From NCBI GenBank assembly GCA_004764695.1, contig SMSO01000036.1, positions 1,818,001-1,882,000 on the forward strand: DNA of 64,000 nucleotides. Direction: 5' to 3'. Every line of letters starts with the position of its first letter. Positions within the stretch are counted from its first letter, which is position 1. Shown piece by piece: positions 29,147-40,070 of the stretch. A model generated the notes under the pieces. It had not been told where the DNA came from. It saw only the letters and a program-made list of their open reading frames with translations, and searched no databases. The DNA comes from Schizochytrium sp. TIO01 (taxonomy: Eukaryota; Sar; Bigyra; Thraustochytrida; Thraustochytriidae). A program made the translations under genes and the position numbers.

Positions 29147-31009
29147 TTATCGTGTCCTGACACAGGATAGCAAGTCCTCGAGCGCCTCCTTGTCTTGAGT
29201 CTGGAGCTTCGCAAACTTCTTGGGGTCTTTATGTTGGGTGGCGCGGCCAAAGTCGATCAAATGCGCAGTCTTGGACTCCAGGTTGAGTGCAATGTTGCGC
29301 CAGGCGATGTCACCGTGCAAGACGCCCGCCTGGTGCACGCGCGCAAGCGATTCTCTGATCGAACGGGGTGCCCAATCACAATGAGTGATCACCAGCTCTT
29401 CAGTCGCAGTTACACCCGAAGAGGTCGTGGCGATGATTACTTTCTTGTGGAACACGCCGCCATACACCAAGAAAGGGATGTAGAGACCCTGCAATTCGTA
29501 CAGGGGGCCCTTGTAGAACTCAACCTCTTTGAGAAAGGACTCCTTGCTCTCTGCCAAAAGCCACCTCGGCCAATCCTTCGGAGTTGGCATAGCCTTGACA
29601 AAGACGTTCAACGTGAAACCTTCAAAGGAAATCCAAGGAATCCGAACCACGCCTTCCGCCACACGCTTAAAGTCCTCCTCCCAGGGTAGAGGCATGCTGA
29701 AGGCCTTCTCGCTCAGGGGTAGGAAGCTGGCGACTTTATTGCGGAGAGCCTCGATCTCATCTTCCTGACCGGCCTGATTGGCCGCGCTCGCTATCGTGGA
29801 TCTGATGAAATCTGCGCAAGCTGGTCCGATCTTGTCTTCCAAAATCTCGAGGGTATTTCTCTTTCCGCCTTGCTTCCCGCCCCAGTAATCCTGGCACATT
29901 CCATAGAACGACCGCACTCCAACTGACTCGCTGTCCATGGACGGATAGGGGAGCCTTCTGTTGTTGTCGTGAAGGATTTTATAGATGAATGCAGCCATCG
30001 CATAATTGACACTAATGTCGTCACCATTCTGGATTCCGTAGAATCCCTTTGAAACCCATATCTCACCTTTTTCGTTACGCTTGCAGAAGTACGTGAGCTC
30101 AAAAGATGTTAGAACTCCGTACTTCAGGCCGTAGATCACCATGTATCCAAACAACTGACAGAGACCATCCAATGTCTGAGGGCGGCGAGAACTATTATTA
30201 TGTAGTCCGTTATTTGGTGCTGTCCTCCTGCGATTTTCCACGGTTTGATTAGCTACATCCCCATGTTCTGTCAGTAACTGGTTTGGTCGCTTTGCCTCGA
30301 TGACACAGAAAACCCTGCGAACCTGTTCCCCGTTTTCATCTTCAAGTGTCAATAGGTTGATATCTGACTTTAGTGTGAGGCCGATCGGTTCTTTAGACTC
30401 AATGACGAATTTATCAAATTTGTCAACTTGTACCCCTACTTTTTGAATTGGTAGACAGACGTTCGAATAAAAGGCAATTTTTGCCGCGTCGGCACTTTCG
30501 CGAATGTCGAAGTTTTGCAGGGGTTCGAAAATAGTTTTTGCAATGGATTCTTCTAAGACGCCAGAGTCCTGAAAGCCTGGATCATTAATCACTTCATCAT
30601 CGAAGCCTCCCCAAAAATAGCATGAGGTGAACGGCAAAGCCCATGCCGATGGTGTTGGCGCGGTCAACTTGTCCTTTGTACATGTAATGTTAGAAAAGAG
30701 GTACTTTTGTAGGGCCGTCTCCACGGGCTCTCGAGTACTAGCAATGCCTTCTGCTCTGCCTTCTGCTCTGCCTTCTGCTCTTTGTCGTAGGGAATTCCGC
30801 TCCATTTCACGTAGATACTCAAGCATCGTGCGTTGTTTTTTAGTCAATTTGTTGCTTCTCTCGTGGAGAAAGTGGAGGGTGCCGGAATCCATATGTATAA
30901 AATCAGCTGGGTTTATACGTCGACGGTCTTCATTAGACATATTCTTCACCGTCTGGTATGAAGGTATATCATCTTCAGCATCAACTTCATCGTCACTGTA
31001 GTCCGACAT
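29147..31009 (-). CDS. PD-(D/E)XK nuclease-like plus kinase-like fusion (Crinkler-type protein)
   Basis: This 620-residue protein starts at an ATG at 31009. The acidic N-terminus is followed by a helical stretch containing three RAEG repeats. A middle alpha/beta domain carries D216 and then E238-x-K240 in VFCVIEAKRPNQ, the D...ExK pattern of restriction-endonuclease-fold nucleases. The C-terminal ~130 residues are kinase-like. H565-G-D567 with N572 corresponds to the catalytic loop and D586-F-G to the Mg-binding loop, and the domain ends soon after. REase-fold plus kinase-fold fusions are known among Crinkler (CRN/CR) proteins of oomycetes, chytrids and other protists, where they are secreted effectors or genome-conflict proteins. 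I see no signal peptide and no LFLAK-type header here. Function, secretion and activity are inference. Confidence 0.75.
   Translation of the reverse strand: MSDYSDDEVDAEDDIPSYQTVKNMSNEDRRRINPADFIHMDSGTLHFLHERSNKLTKKQRTMLEYLREMERNSLRQRAEGRAEGRAEGIASTREPVETALQKYLFSNITCTKDKLTAPTPSAWALPFTSCYFWGGFDDEVINDPGFQDSGVLEESIAKTIFEPLQNFDIRESADAAKIAFYSNVCLPIQKVGVQVDKFDKFVIESKEPIGLTLKSDINLLTLEDENGEQVRRVFCVIEAKRPNQLLTEHGDVANQTVENRRRTAPNNGLHNNSSRRPQTLDGLCQLFGYMVIYGLKYGVLTSFELTYFCKRNEKGEIWVSKGFYGIQNGDDISVNYAMAAFIYKILHDNNRRLPYPSMDSESVGVRSFYGMCQDYWGGKQGGKRNTLEILEDKIGPACADFIRSTIASAANQAGQEDEIEALRNKVASFLPLSEKAFSMPLPWEEDFKRVAEGVVRIPWISFEGFTLNVFVKAMPTPKDWPRWLLAESKESFLKEVEFYKGPLYELQGLYIPFLVYGGVFHKKVIIATTSSGVTATEELVITHCDWAPRSIRESLARVHQAGVLHGDIAWRNIALNLESKTAHLIDFGRATQHKDPKKFAKLQTQDKEALEDLLSCVRTR
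30746..30780. repeat. 12-bp tandem repeat inside the nuclease-kinase gene
   Basis: About three copies of a 12-bp unit encode RAEG repeats in the N-terminal helical region. Confidence 0.85.
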
Positions 31010-32735
31010 GCTGCCTGCTACCTGTCCGTCCTGGCTGTCGTTTGCGTTTTGCTTGCTGTTGATGGTGTTTTCGCTGCAATTGAAGCTTTTCCCTCGCTTA
31101 CTCAGAGGGAGTATGTGAGTGTGTGCAACTGCTCTGAGATTGTAATGAGAAAAGCGTACCTTAACTTTGGTTGTCTGTGCGTCTGTAGTGCCTTCGAGCC
31201 GTCGATTCTCGAGAACGATTTATTTAATTATTTTTTAAATGAGAAAAATGTATATTTCATATGAAAAATATATATAAATCATTAGGATCACTTTGATGTT
31301 GTCGTCGTTGTAATTGAGCTAGAAGTGCTGGCATCAGAAGTATATAATCTAGCACTTTGTGAATGGTATTGCTTTGGCTAATTACACCGATTTGCTCTTC
31401 TTTTGTAGGCGACTTTAGATAAGTTAAATACGGATCAAGATCATCTTCTAAGGTGCCATAAACCAAACTTTTTTTATTCATGATTATCAAAAGGTGCGCG
31501 CAAGACCGGGAAACGTTTGTCTGGATCAAAATCTGAAGGAAACAAAGCCTCCCGGATTGGAAGGTTCTGTTCTTAGAAACCAATGTCAAGTTTAGATATG
31601 ACAGAGAACATGTCTCGCTATAGTCTTTTGCTGTTTTATTTATAGTAATTTATTTTAGGCGCGAGGAGTGACTGAGTGCTCGCTCGTCACTGATGACAAC
31701 AAGCTTGAGAAGTCGGTATTCGCAAGGCCAACACTTTTATGTTTACCAAGCAGCTCTTCGAGCGAGAAGTAAAATGAGCATGATTTATCTAGGCGACACT
31801 TTCCAGCCTGTAAACCTCAAGTGGAGATCTCTTCTGATTTACACTCCATTTTAGCCACACGAATAAGTTAAATTTTAATCCGTTTTTCTTTTTCATGCAG
31901 GCTTGGTCGAAATTTAAGATGAGATTTCATCGTTCATGGTCATGAGCTCATCTGACCCAAAACTCCTCCGCAAAACAAGGTTGAGAGGCGGCGATGGAAG
32001 CGTGAGATGATTTTAGTTTTACCGGGCTCTGTTATGCATCGCAGTATTCTAAACTTGTTGCTGAGCTGGGGACAGCTTCAAGTAAAATCTTGCACAACAA
32101 AAGGAGAACTTGGTTTGCTTCCAGCTTTCCTTTCTTTCTTTTCTTTTTTCAAGAGCTTTGTGCAAGAGCAGGCATCATACACTCATGCGAAATATCAATT
32201 ACATCACCTCTTCTCATCAACACACGATTCTCAATGTGGAGTCCAATAGCGTGCGCACTAGGGGGCTCAATGTACTATTGCTTTATTTAGCAGCCAAAAG
32301 ATCGATCCCGTTCGCACACGAAAATGTCAATGTCCGGGTGCGCAGTTTATACTTTGTAGCCTGAGATTCCTTCTTTTCATCAGCTATCAAAAAATAGAAA
32401 AAATAAATAAAAAAAATAGAACCGCAAGCTTTTAATCTTTCCTCGCTTCGTTGTGCTTTCAAGTTGACGGTCTTCAAGCTTGGCTTCGCTGAGGTTCGCC
32501 ACGGTAACGATGCGTCTGATCAGACCACCACCCAAACGAGGGATGACTGGCAAATCAGTTTGATGCTTTGTTGCTCCGACAGAATTAAGAGGATTGCAGT
32601 GCATAGCCTGCAGAGGCCTAAGGCAGCTTTTCTTCACAACGATCTTTAATTCTATTGCTTTTACTTTCGGACTCGAAAAGTATGATAAACTCATAACTAA
32701 ATGCTCATCTTCTCCAAAACATGTGCGTTTTGCCG

Positions 32736-32754
32736 TAGGTAGTGGTACTACCTA
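32736..32754. repeat. Inverted repeat TAGGTAGTGGTACTACCTA
   Basis: This near-perfect palindrome is a member of the dispersed GTAGGTA/TACCTAC motif set found in the gaps of this window. Confidence 0.7.
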
Positions 32755-33064
32755 TTTTATTTATCTCTGCCTCGATGAGACGGACAATTGTTTTTATCAA
32801 AGCCCTGAAAGCAGTGACAGTTTTTGCCACGGCCTCTGCATCAAGGTGGCAAGGCAAAGCGGGCGTCCCTACCCCCGTATGAATTGCACAACTGGATGGT
32901 TAATCTGAATTGTTTTCCTACTGTTTTATGTTCTCTCTGATTTCTTCCAGGCCATGAATCCCAGTTCTTGTTCTATTGAACAATTAAGGAAATGAATAAG
33001 CAAATAAGCAAATAAACAGAGAAAAATGTTAGAACATATCATAACATACTTTTAAAAGTAAAAT

Positions 33065-33090
33065 TAATAATAATAATAATAATAATAATT
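33065..33090. repeat. (AAT)n microsatellite
   Basis: About eight AAT units lie in an intergenic region. Confidence 0.9.
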
Positions 33091-33710
33091 GACGAAGGCG
33101 GTTTTCGCGGCTCTTTCGTCACTTAAGAACTGAGAAGCGTAAGTAAGGAGAAGGCACAAACATCCTGAATGCACAAGCCACAGACAGGTGCATCATTGAG
33201 TTGATAAATAAATGATTTGTCAGTGCTGCCTGAACGAAATAGGCCATTGTGCAAAGTCGCCCGTCTCTATCAAATTGCACAAAGGAGCCTGGACCAAGGG
33301 AGACTGCAACGCTCGTGCTGGGTTTCCATAGAAGCATTGTGGTTCACACCAAGTTACAGAACACTTGGCAATCCTTGCACTGCGCTTGAAAACTAGAAAG
33401 AAAAGTTTTTAATAACAATAATGACAAGAGTATTAAAAGCATACATACCTACTAGTGGTGTTTTTGTAAAATAAGAATAAAAATGTTTAAGTGTCTTCAC
33501 AAAAGAAATAATTAGTATTGAATAGGTTGTTTGTTCATCGTCACAATTTCCGTGAACGCAGATCAAACCGGTGCCTCGAAAAGGCCATATTCGAGCAGAT
33601 CCTAACTCCCAGACTTTGCTGCGAGCTTACGCGCCGAGGAGCAGCCCGGGGCCAGCTTTCCAGCCAGCTCTAAGCTCCTCAAACGCCCACTCGCCCACAA
33701 AGTCGCTGCC

Positions 33711-35405
33711 ATGCGCAGACAGTTCTTGCCCAGCGGAGGCCAGCGGAGGCCGAGTCTCAAGGTGCCTGAAGGCGGCCTAAGTGAAGACGATGAAGACGAA
33801 GTGCTGCTGCGGCAGAAGCCTTCTGCAGGAAGAAACAACACTCTACTGCTCTCCAAAGACTCCAGCCTTGGCTCCGGCCCTGCCTGGAACCTCGCCAAGG
33901 TCTCTGATACGAGCCCTGTCTCACCAGCAGAAGCTGTGCTAGAGGAGGACGAGGACCCCCCAAACGGCCTCGAAAACAACGCTAGAACAGAAAATTGCAG
34001 TGACCCAGGCGTCTTGAAAGCGCTCAGAGATGCGGAAAATGGGGTTCAAAGAAATCGGGGCGTGCACGGGACGCAGAGTGAAAATGATAATGATGTGGAT
34101 TTCGTAGCAGTGACGCAAGGTGATGGCAGGAGTCCAAGAAACACGCATCATGAAGTCAAAGATACCGTGAATCAAAAGGATATGGACGTGCTAGATAAGA
34201 TTGAGGCTGCTGGAAGCATCAATGAAAATGATTTGGTGCTGCACAGCGTCAGCGGACAATTTGTGAAGATTGATGTGTGCGATGAAAACCCGAAACCCGA
34301 CGTTGTACAACTACCGGAGGCGATGTGGGATGAGCTCGTGGATATTTCGAAAGAATGTTTCCTAAATAGTTTGAAATCTTCGAAACCCAATAGCACTGAG
34401 GCTTTCGCCGAGCTTGCTGCGATGACTGGGTGTATGCCGCTTGCGGGTCGCAATGACCCAGACGTGGCCTTTATGCAACTTTTGAAAGATATTAAACGCG
34501 AGTCTGTCTGCGTTAATGACCATACTTACATGGGTGCGTCCTCATTTGATGCTCTGTACTCTGCGCTGGAACGTCTGCTTACTGAACATGACCCCGCTCT
34601 CAAGGGCATTAGTCTTGAGCATAAAGTACAACGCCTGTTAAGGAGCTGCAGTCGAACAGTTTCAGGGTATGATTCATTCGAGATAGTCTCCGCTCTTTTC
34701 TCCGGGACTGACGCTATGGTCACCCCAGCCATGATGGATAATAGCCCCATTCGAGTTCAGTCAGACACGCGCGATGGCCTTGTGACGGTCTCTTCTACAA
34801 ATGTTTTCAAGATTTCCCACCAGCTGCAGGACGGTGGGCTCGCTACTGTTGTGGTGCTTAAAACTGAAATATCAGAACAAATTGAACTCGACGCCTGGCA
34901 TACTGTGCGCTGGATGAGCTTGAAACCTTTAGATCGTGCAGAGGAGTGTGTCAATTCTATTATGCTTTTCCGGGAGAGAACGCTGGATGCACTCCTCAAA
35001 ACTCAAATGCGCGCTGCACCTGGGTCAAGCAACGCACATCCCGAGGAGGCATCTCCGTCTTCTCTAGAGCATAACAAAAGGGTTCTTGAGGTACTCACCG
35101 AGGCCCGTTCAGCTTTGGATCTTGCTTTGGCGCAAAGTATTAAGGCTATTCGTGAGCTTACCCATGCAGAATATTTACGCGGGCGTCAAGATGAAATGGA
35201 AAACCCTACACAGCATCGTGCCACGAGTGACTCAACGAGTACTGTGTCCTCAGGTGATGACTCGGACGGGGGCGGGCGTGCTCGCTCGCAGTCCCCAATC
35301 GGAGTTGTAGGACAACTCGCCTCAGAAGCAGCTAAACCTATTGCCAAGCTCTTGGGTAGTTCTTCTTCATCTTCCTACTCTGGATCAGATTCGCCTAAGA
35401 GCTAG
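33711..35405 (+). CDS. Unrecognised 564-residue protein
   Basis: This intronless frame starts at an ATG at 33711. Residues 1-~195 are charged and low-complexity. Residues ~196-455 look folded: a mixed helical/strand region that includes a regular segment around SFDALYSALERLLTEHD, followed by a strand-rich part. A helical stretch lies at ~470-500. The last ~65 residues are Ser/Asp-rich (SSGDDSDGGG and a Ser run). Codon use and length suggest a real gene. I recognise no domain and assign no function. Its neighbours are a nuclease-kinase fusion and an LRR-NEL ligase, both accessory genes. Confidence 0.65.
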   Translation: MRRQFLPSGGQRRPSLKVPEGGLSEDDEDEVLLRQKPSAGRNNTLLLSKDSSLGSGPAWNLAKVSDTSPVSPAEAVLEEDEDPPNGLENNARTENCSDPGVLKALRDAENGVQRNRGVHGTQSENDNDVDFVAVTQGDGRSPRNTHHEVKDTVNQKDMDVLDKIEAAGSINENDLVLHSVSGQFVKIDVCDENPKPDVVQLPEAMWDELVDISKECFLNSLKSSKPNSTEAFAELAAMTGCMPLAGRNDPDVAFMQLLKDIKRESVCVNDHTYMGASSFDALYSALERLLTEHDPALKGISLEHKVQRLLRSCSRTVSGYDSFEIVSALFSGTDAMVTPAMMDNSPIRVQSDTRDGLVTVSSTNVFKISHQLQDGGLATVVVLKTEISEQIELDAWHTVRWMSLKPLDRAEECVNSIMLFRERTLDALLKTQMRAAPGSSNAHPEEASPSSLEHNKRVLEVLTEARSALDLALAQSIKAIRELTHAEYLRGRQDEMENPTQHRATSDSTSTVSSGDDSDGGGRARSQSPIGVVGQLASEAAKPIAKLLGSSSSSSYSGSDSPKS

Positions 35406-36035
35406 CTCTTACCAATCTGTTGATCTCAAGTTTGCATCATGCTCTGCTCACCTCATTTTTCATATTGCAGCACAACTCGCAATATTAGCGACGATGACCT
35501 TGTATCTTCTCTTATGTATAACTTTTCCTGGCGGGACTTAGAACCTTTCTTATATGCTTGTTGATGTGATTCGCGTTCTCTTCTTGCAATAGGCATCCTC
35601 CATGCCAATACTGGACAGTTAGAGATTGAATCTGAAAGACTAAAGAACGAAAACCTCATGGTTTGAGACATTTAGATTAATACAACTTTCAGCATTTAAT
35701 TCAGTTAGCAATTCTTGATATTTAATAACTCTCAAAAAACGATATCATAGTCGTTCTAGTGAAGTATTCCTTTTCCGAGCCAAGAAAAAATAGTTTGTAA
35801 TATAGATTCTGGTATTATCACAATAATGGTCAGCAAAGGAACGGGCTGGTTGCAGAAGGCGCGCGCCCTTTGAATGAATAGTTTTGCTTGATTTTCTGAT
35901 GATGTCGTCCCAGCAAAATACGAAGTTGATCCTGTTATTTGTTCACGCCACCTCACATTTCAATGATCCCCAAGGAATATGGCAAACAGACGCAAATAGT
36001 CATGTGGGGTTTGGGTACATATGCTAGCTCAACGG
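35406..36035. other. Convergent gap between the 33711 gene and the LRR-NEL gene
   Basis: This is 630 bp with AT-rich 3'-UTR-like sequence on both sides. No gene or repeat is seen. Confidence 0.45.
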
Positions 36036-38658
36036 TTAGTTGACTGTAGATGAGTGACTTGATTTAAGGAGTGATTTCCTTAATGATACACGCGGAAGGG
36101 ATCTGCATCTGGTGACCTTCTGTAGTTGCTCAATCGAGAGCGGGGAATTGTAGAGGTCAAGACCTGTAGCAATCCAGTGCTGCAACAAATCTGACATGCT
36201 CCACACAGGACCTCCACGTTCGATACGGACAGGATCCATTAGATCTGAGTTGCCAAAGAGGTCAGTCCAAGACATGGAAAAACGCTTTGAATTGCGCGGT
36301 AACTGTTTATAAGTCAATGCTTCAGCAGCTTCGTATCGCAGTTGGCGTTGCCATTCTGGCCAATCTTGAAGCCACAACTCAAACGACTCTTCACTAATTC
36401 CCAAGGCTTCATCACGGCAAGCTTCAAGTTCTTCCGGTGTGACACGGATGAAAATAGGAAAAAGCATATCCGCTGCAGAGACCGGTAAATCAAGGCTATC
36501 TCGCAGTTCAATTTCATATCTCAAGAAAACACAGACATCATCAACTGCTTTAAGGGAAGCAATTTTTCGACGTACGTGTTCGTGCACAACTTCCAAGCGC
36601 ATAACTCCTTTACCAAGAGCTCTGACCTCGTCTCGATGGCCTCGTGCATGAGCCAGTTTACTAATCAGTGTAATCTGATTGAGCGCCCATATGGGTTTAT
36701 CTGCACAAGCATCGACACTATCGCTAATTCGCGTCAGTACTTCATCCCTGGAGAAATCATCCCGAACAAGAAGATCAAAGGCATCCACAACACGGTTTGC
36801 TAAAGCTTCTTGGAATGAAGATTTGCGAAACTCAGCGCTCCAGCGCAACTTTGACAGGAATAGCAGCATCGATCTTTGGAACATTGCAGGAACATGAACC
36901 ATCGGATCAAATCGCTTGCTCTTTGGTACTTTTGCAAGTTCAAACCAAAATGCAATCCCAGCATTAAGTGTAGGGAAAAACTCCTCGGAAGAGGCCAAGT
37001 GCCGCATGCTGAAATCAAACCGAATATTACCTGTGCATACTTCACGTAAGCGAGCCACTTCTTCAGGAGTAACCCCAGATCCACTCAAGTAAAAGACACG
37101 GGCAGGCTCGTCAAGAGAGAAGGATCTTGAGCGAGCATGCGTTGCATATGGTCGTAAGGTTACTTGCTGCTGTTGTTGTTGAACTTCATAATCAAGGAGG
37201 GCATTCGGTAACGTTCGAAGATTTGTACAGCCCTCTAGATTTACAGACTGTCGAACAATAAGGTCATCAGGAAGCTCGGTAATTCCAGTACACTCGCGAA
37301 GATTGAGGGCACCGTCTACTACCAACCCCGCGGGCAGTGAAAGTAATGACGGGCAATTTTGAAGCTCAAGCGCTCCATGAACATGCAAGCCACTAGGTAT
37401 ATAGGCTAAATGGGGGCAATCCCGAGCTTGAATATAACCACCCACTTGAATTTCTGAGGGTATAGTTTCCAGCAAGGTACTATCTACACGCAAGTTCAAG
37501 CCGACCCGCAAACAGTTTGGAAGGCTCGAGATTCCCTGTTTCGCTAAAATTTGCCCAGCCGCCAACCTGCAAGTTTTTGGGCAACTCAGTCAAGCTTGTG
37601 CATTGATGAAGGTCTAAATGGCATCTGCAGTGAAAGTTTTCCGGAAGTTTGGTCAAACTTGTGCAACGTCGAAGTCCTATAGAAGACTCCACATACAGGT
37701 CTTCAGGAATACTTTTTAAAGCCGTGCTTTCCTTAAGAATGAGCTTTCCACCGATGCGAAGGCCTGGTGGCAATGTCTCCAGGGCACGACACCCTTTCAG
37801 GTCTAAGTTCCAGCTTAAATCTAACCTTTGGGGAATTGTTCGCAGAGAAAAGCAGTCCCTTGCAGTGATAGCTTCACGAACAAGTACATCATCATCTATT
37901 GAAACAAGGTTACTGCATAATGAAACCATGAGCTCCCCATTGCACACTGTGTTTGAAATCGTCCGTAGTGAGGGTGAAGCTGCAAGCTTCATAGCCTTGC
38001 CAACTTTGAGATTCCTCACTTCTTCAACATCTTTGACCTGAAGCCAGCCATCTACTTCTAGATTACTGAGGTGTTTAATCTTGCCGCGCACAAGCACATT
38101 ACCTTTGAAATGAAGGGGTGGGAGCTCCTGAATGCCCTCAGGGAAGTCGAATGTGAGCATACCGTTCCAGTCATGAAACGTGAACCAGATTTTTGACATC
38201 GTCTCTGACCCCATACGGTCCTCGAGCAAATGTGGGTTCTCCTGCATGATGTCAGCAAGACCTGCGCAACTTGTAACCCCTAGCTCTTTCAAGAGTGCTG
38301 GATCGAGATCTACCTGGAGGTCATCGAGGATTTCGTCAAGCGTATGTTGCGAATCATCTCTTGTGCCAAATGTCTCTGATGGACCCGCCTCCCGTTTTCC
38401 CGGACTCCCAGAGGCACTTCGTGTGCCATGGATGGACAATGACCTTCTAAGCGAAGTCCGTGCGCCTGAGAGACGTTGTTGCAGCCTGGATCCCGCGCCG
38501 TTGGACTTCGTGTTCACGTCTTTGCGTAAAGAGCACCTTCGTTCTAAGAGGTTTAATAGCCCTATCCTCTGTGCCTTTTCGTTGTCGTCGTGACCATCGT
38601 CGGCCCAATTGTGGAGCACGACGTCTAGTGAGCTCTGGTTAACCACTCCCGTCGCCAT
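36036..38658 (-). CDS. Bacterial-type LRR-NEL E3 ubiquitin ligase (IpaH/SspH-like), in two overlapping frames
   Basis: The ATG at 38658 opens a frame to 37480. A second minus-strand frame, ~37540-36036, completes the gene and has no ATG of its own before its folded C-terminal domain. The N-terminus is basic and Ser-rich, followed by a helical segment. About 14 leucine-rich units of ~22-23 residues follow, of the type C-x2-L-x2-LP-x2-L-x-V-x-G-x-L-x-L, and they run straight across the frame junction. After a short linker with a Gln run, ~330 residues match the NEL (novel E3 ligase) domain in order: a W/F-rich start, DDFSRDEVLTRISDS, the Cys-x-Asp motif (Cys codon 36707-36705), then ELRDSLDLPVSAADMLF and WPEWQRQLR. 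In bacterial NEL ligases that cysteine carries the ubiquitin thioester. The domain is known mainly from bacterial effectors, so transfer into this genome is the simplest reading. Confidence 0.85.
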
Positions 38659-38820
38659 GATTTGGTCCTCAGCAGAGGCTCCCGCCGCCTTGTAGCAGCT
38701 GCTTGCCCGCGCGACCAACCTCGCGCACGCGCCGACCGCGGCGCGTGCCGCTTTTTCTTATAGAGAATTGAAAATCGAATGATCAACCCTGCTTTCGTAC
38801 TTTCTTTCAATATAGCTATG

Positions 38821-38860
38821 GCTACCTACGTAGTACCTACTCAAGGTAGTAGGAGTACAT
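38821..38860. repeat. Cluster of TACCTAC/GTAGGTA motifs
   Basis: Several direct and inverted copies of CTACCTA and GTAGTA lie within 40 bp, just upstream of the LRR-NEL start. Confidence 0.6.
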
Positions 38861-39702
38861 ACTATTCATACTTCTTTCTTCAAAGGAAATACTATCAGAT
38901 AAATGAATTTTATAAAGAGAACTTGCTTAAACCAACTCGTGCAAAGTTCTTCTGACTGAGAGCGAGTACCTAATCTCTTATTTCCTTCGCCCGGGTTCTG
39001 CACTGCCCTCACCTGCACGAGATATTGCAGTAGAGGGCTAAAGAACCCAATCCCGAGATCCTGGCGAGTCGAACGAACTCTGCCGTGGAGAACCTGCTAC
39101 AGGACAAGCTCAAGTTCTTCGCCTCTTCTTCGTCCCTTCTCCCTCCTTTCTCGTGATTATTTTCAGCTAAGAGGGAGCTAGGAGCTGCTTAGCTCCTGCT
39201 TTAACCTTCGCAGGTGGCCAGCACGTACCTTTTACATAGGCACCTGCCTAGCTACCTACTAGCTTTCGCTACTGCTTTTCTCAGTCTGTGTCGTCGCGTG
39301 AAAGGAGAAGAACTGCTTCTTTGGCAAACAATCAAGCATTCAATTGAGTAGCTTAGCTACCTCATCATTCTTCTCACATGCTCATCATAAAAGGCAAACG
39401 ACACGTGAATGCAGAGATCTTTCTTTCTCAAAGTAAGTCCGCGACCATCACCTTTCAAGGTCGCATTCCGCTTGCCACAACTAGAACCAAGTTCCCGCTG
39501 TGCGAGTGGGCGAATGCATCATCGCTTTCCCCGCTCGAAATCGCTAGCCTTGGTATATCCCAATCCCAAAACCTGATTATGATTATTTGCTACTGAGTGC
39601 ATCACGAGGGCCGATGTCCGCAAGAACTGCCTGAGATTGGCTGTTTGGTGCCTCGTTCGTGTTGTAAGCTTGCGTTTTCATCGACCGACAGATCGACAGA
39701 TC

Positions 39703-39745
39703 GACTGACTGACTGACTGACTGACTGACTGACTGACTGACTGAC
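39703..39745. repeat. (GACT)n microsatellite
   Basis: About ten GACT units lie in an intergenic region. Confidence 0.92.
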
Positions 39746-40040
39746 TGCTGAAGGCTGACCAGACCATATTTACATTTCGCCGTTGACGCCTTCACCAGAG
39801 ATCGTGACGTCCGGGGCATTCAATGGAATTTTAGCATGGATATATTGATTGATTCATTGGTAGATTGATTCGAAGATTGGTTGATCGCTTGATTTACGTG
39901 TCGCAGGCGTTAAATTCGGTGCCATTGGCCGATGGAGCCACAGCGATTGATCGGTCCCCATTCGCTCAGACAGCGGCAATGGTCCATTCATCGCCTTGAT
40001 TCGGTGTATCGATGACTGGTGGATGGATGGGCGAATGGGG

Positions 40041-40070
40041 GAATGAATGAATGAAGGAATGAATGAATGA
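40041..40070. repeat. (GAAT)n microsatellite
   Basis: Imperfect GAAT units follow GGAT units. Confidence 0.8.

Larger units (their letters stand above)
31010..33710. other. Gene-free region upstream of two divergent genes
   Basis: This 2.7-kb region is AT-rich with poly-A/T tracts, an AAT repeat at 33065-33090 and two dispersed-motif copies (32736-32754 and about 33446). Short frames within it show no domain. The promoters of the nuclease-kinase gene and the 33711 gene lie at its two ends. Confidence 0.45.

Noticed and set aside
29195-29689. 164-codon frame on the opposite strand of the nuclease-kinase gene
   Set aside because: It lies wholly inside the better-supported minus-strand gene and shows no domain; it is a shadow frame.
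36020-36060. TAGCTCAACGGTTAG resembling a tRNA A box
   Set aside because: No B box or cloverleaf follows, and the stretch runs into the 3' end of the LRR-NEL gene.
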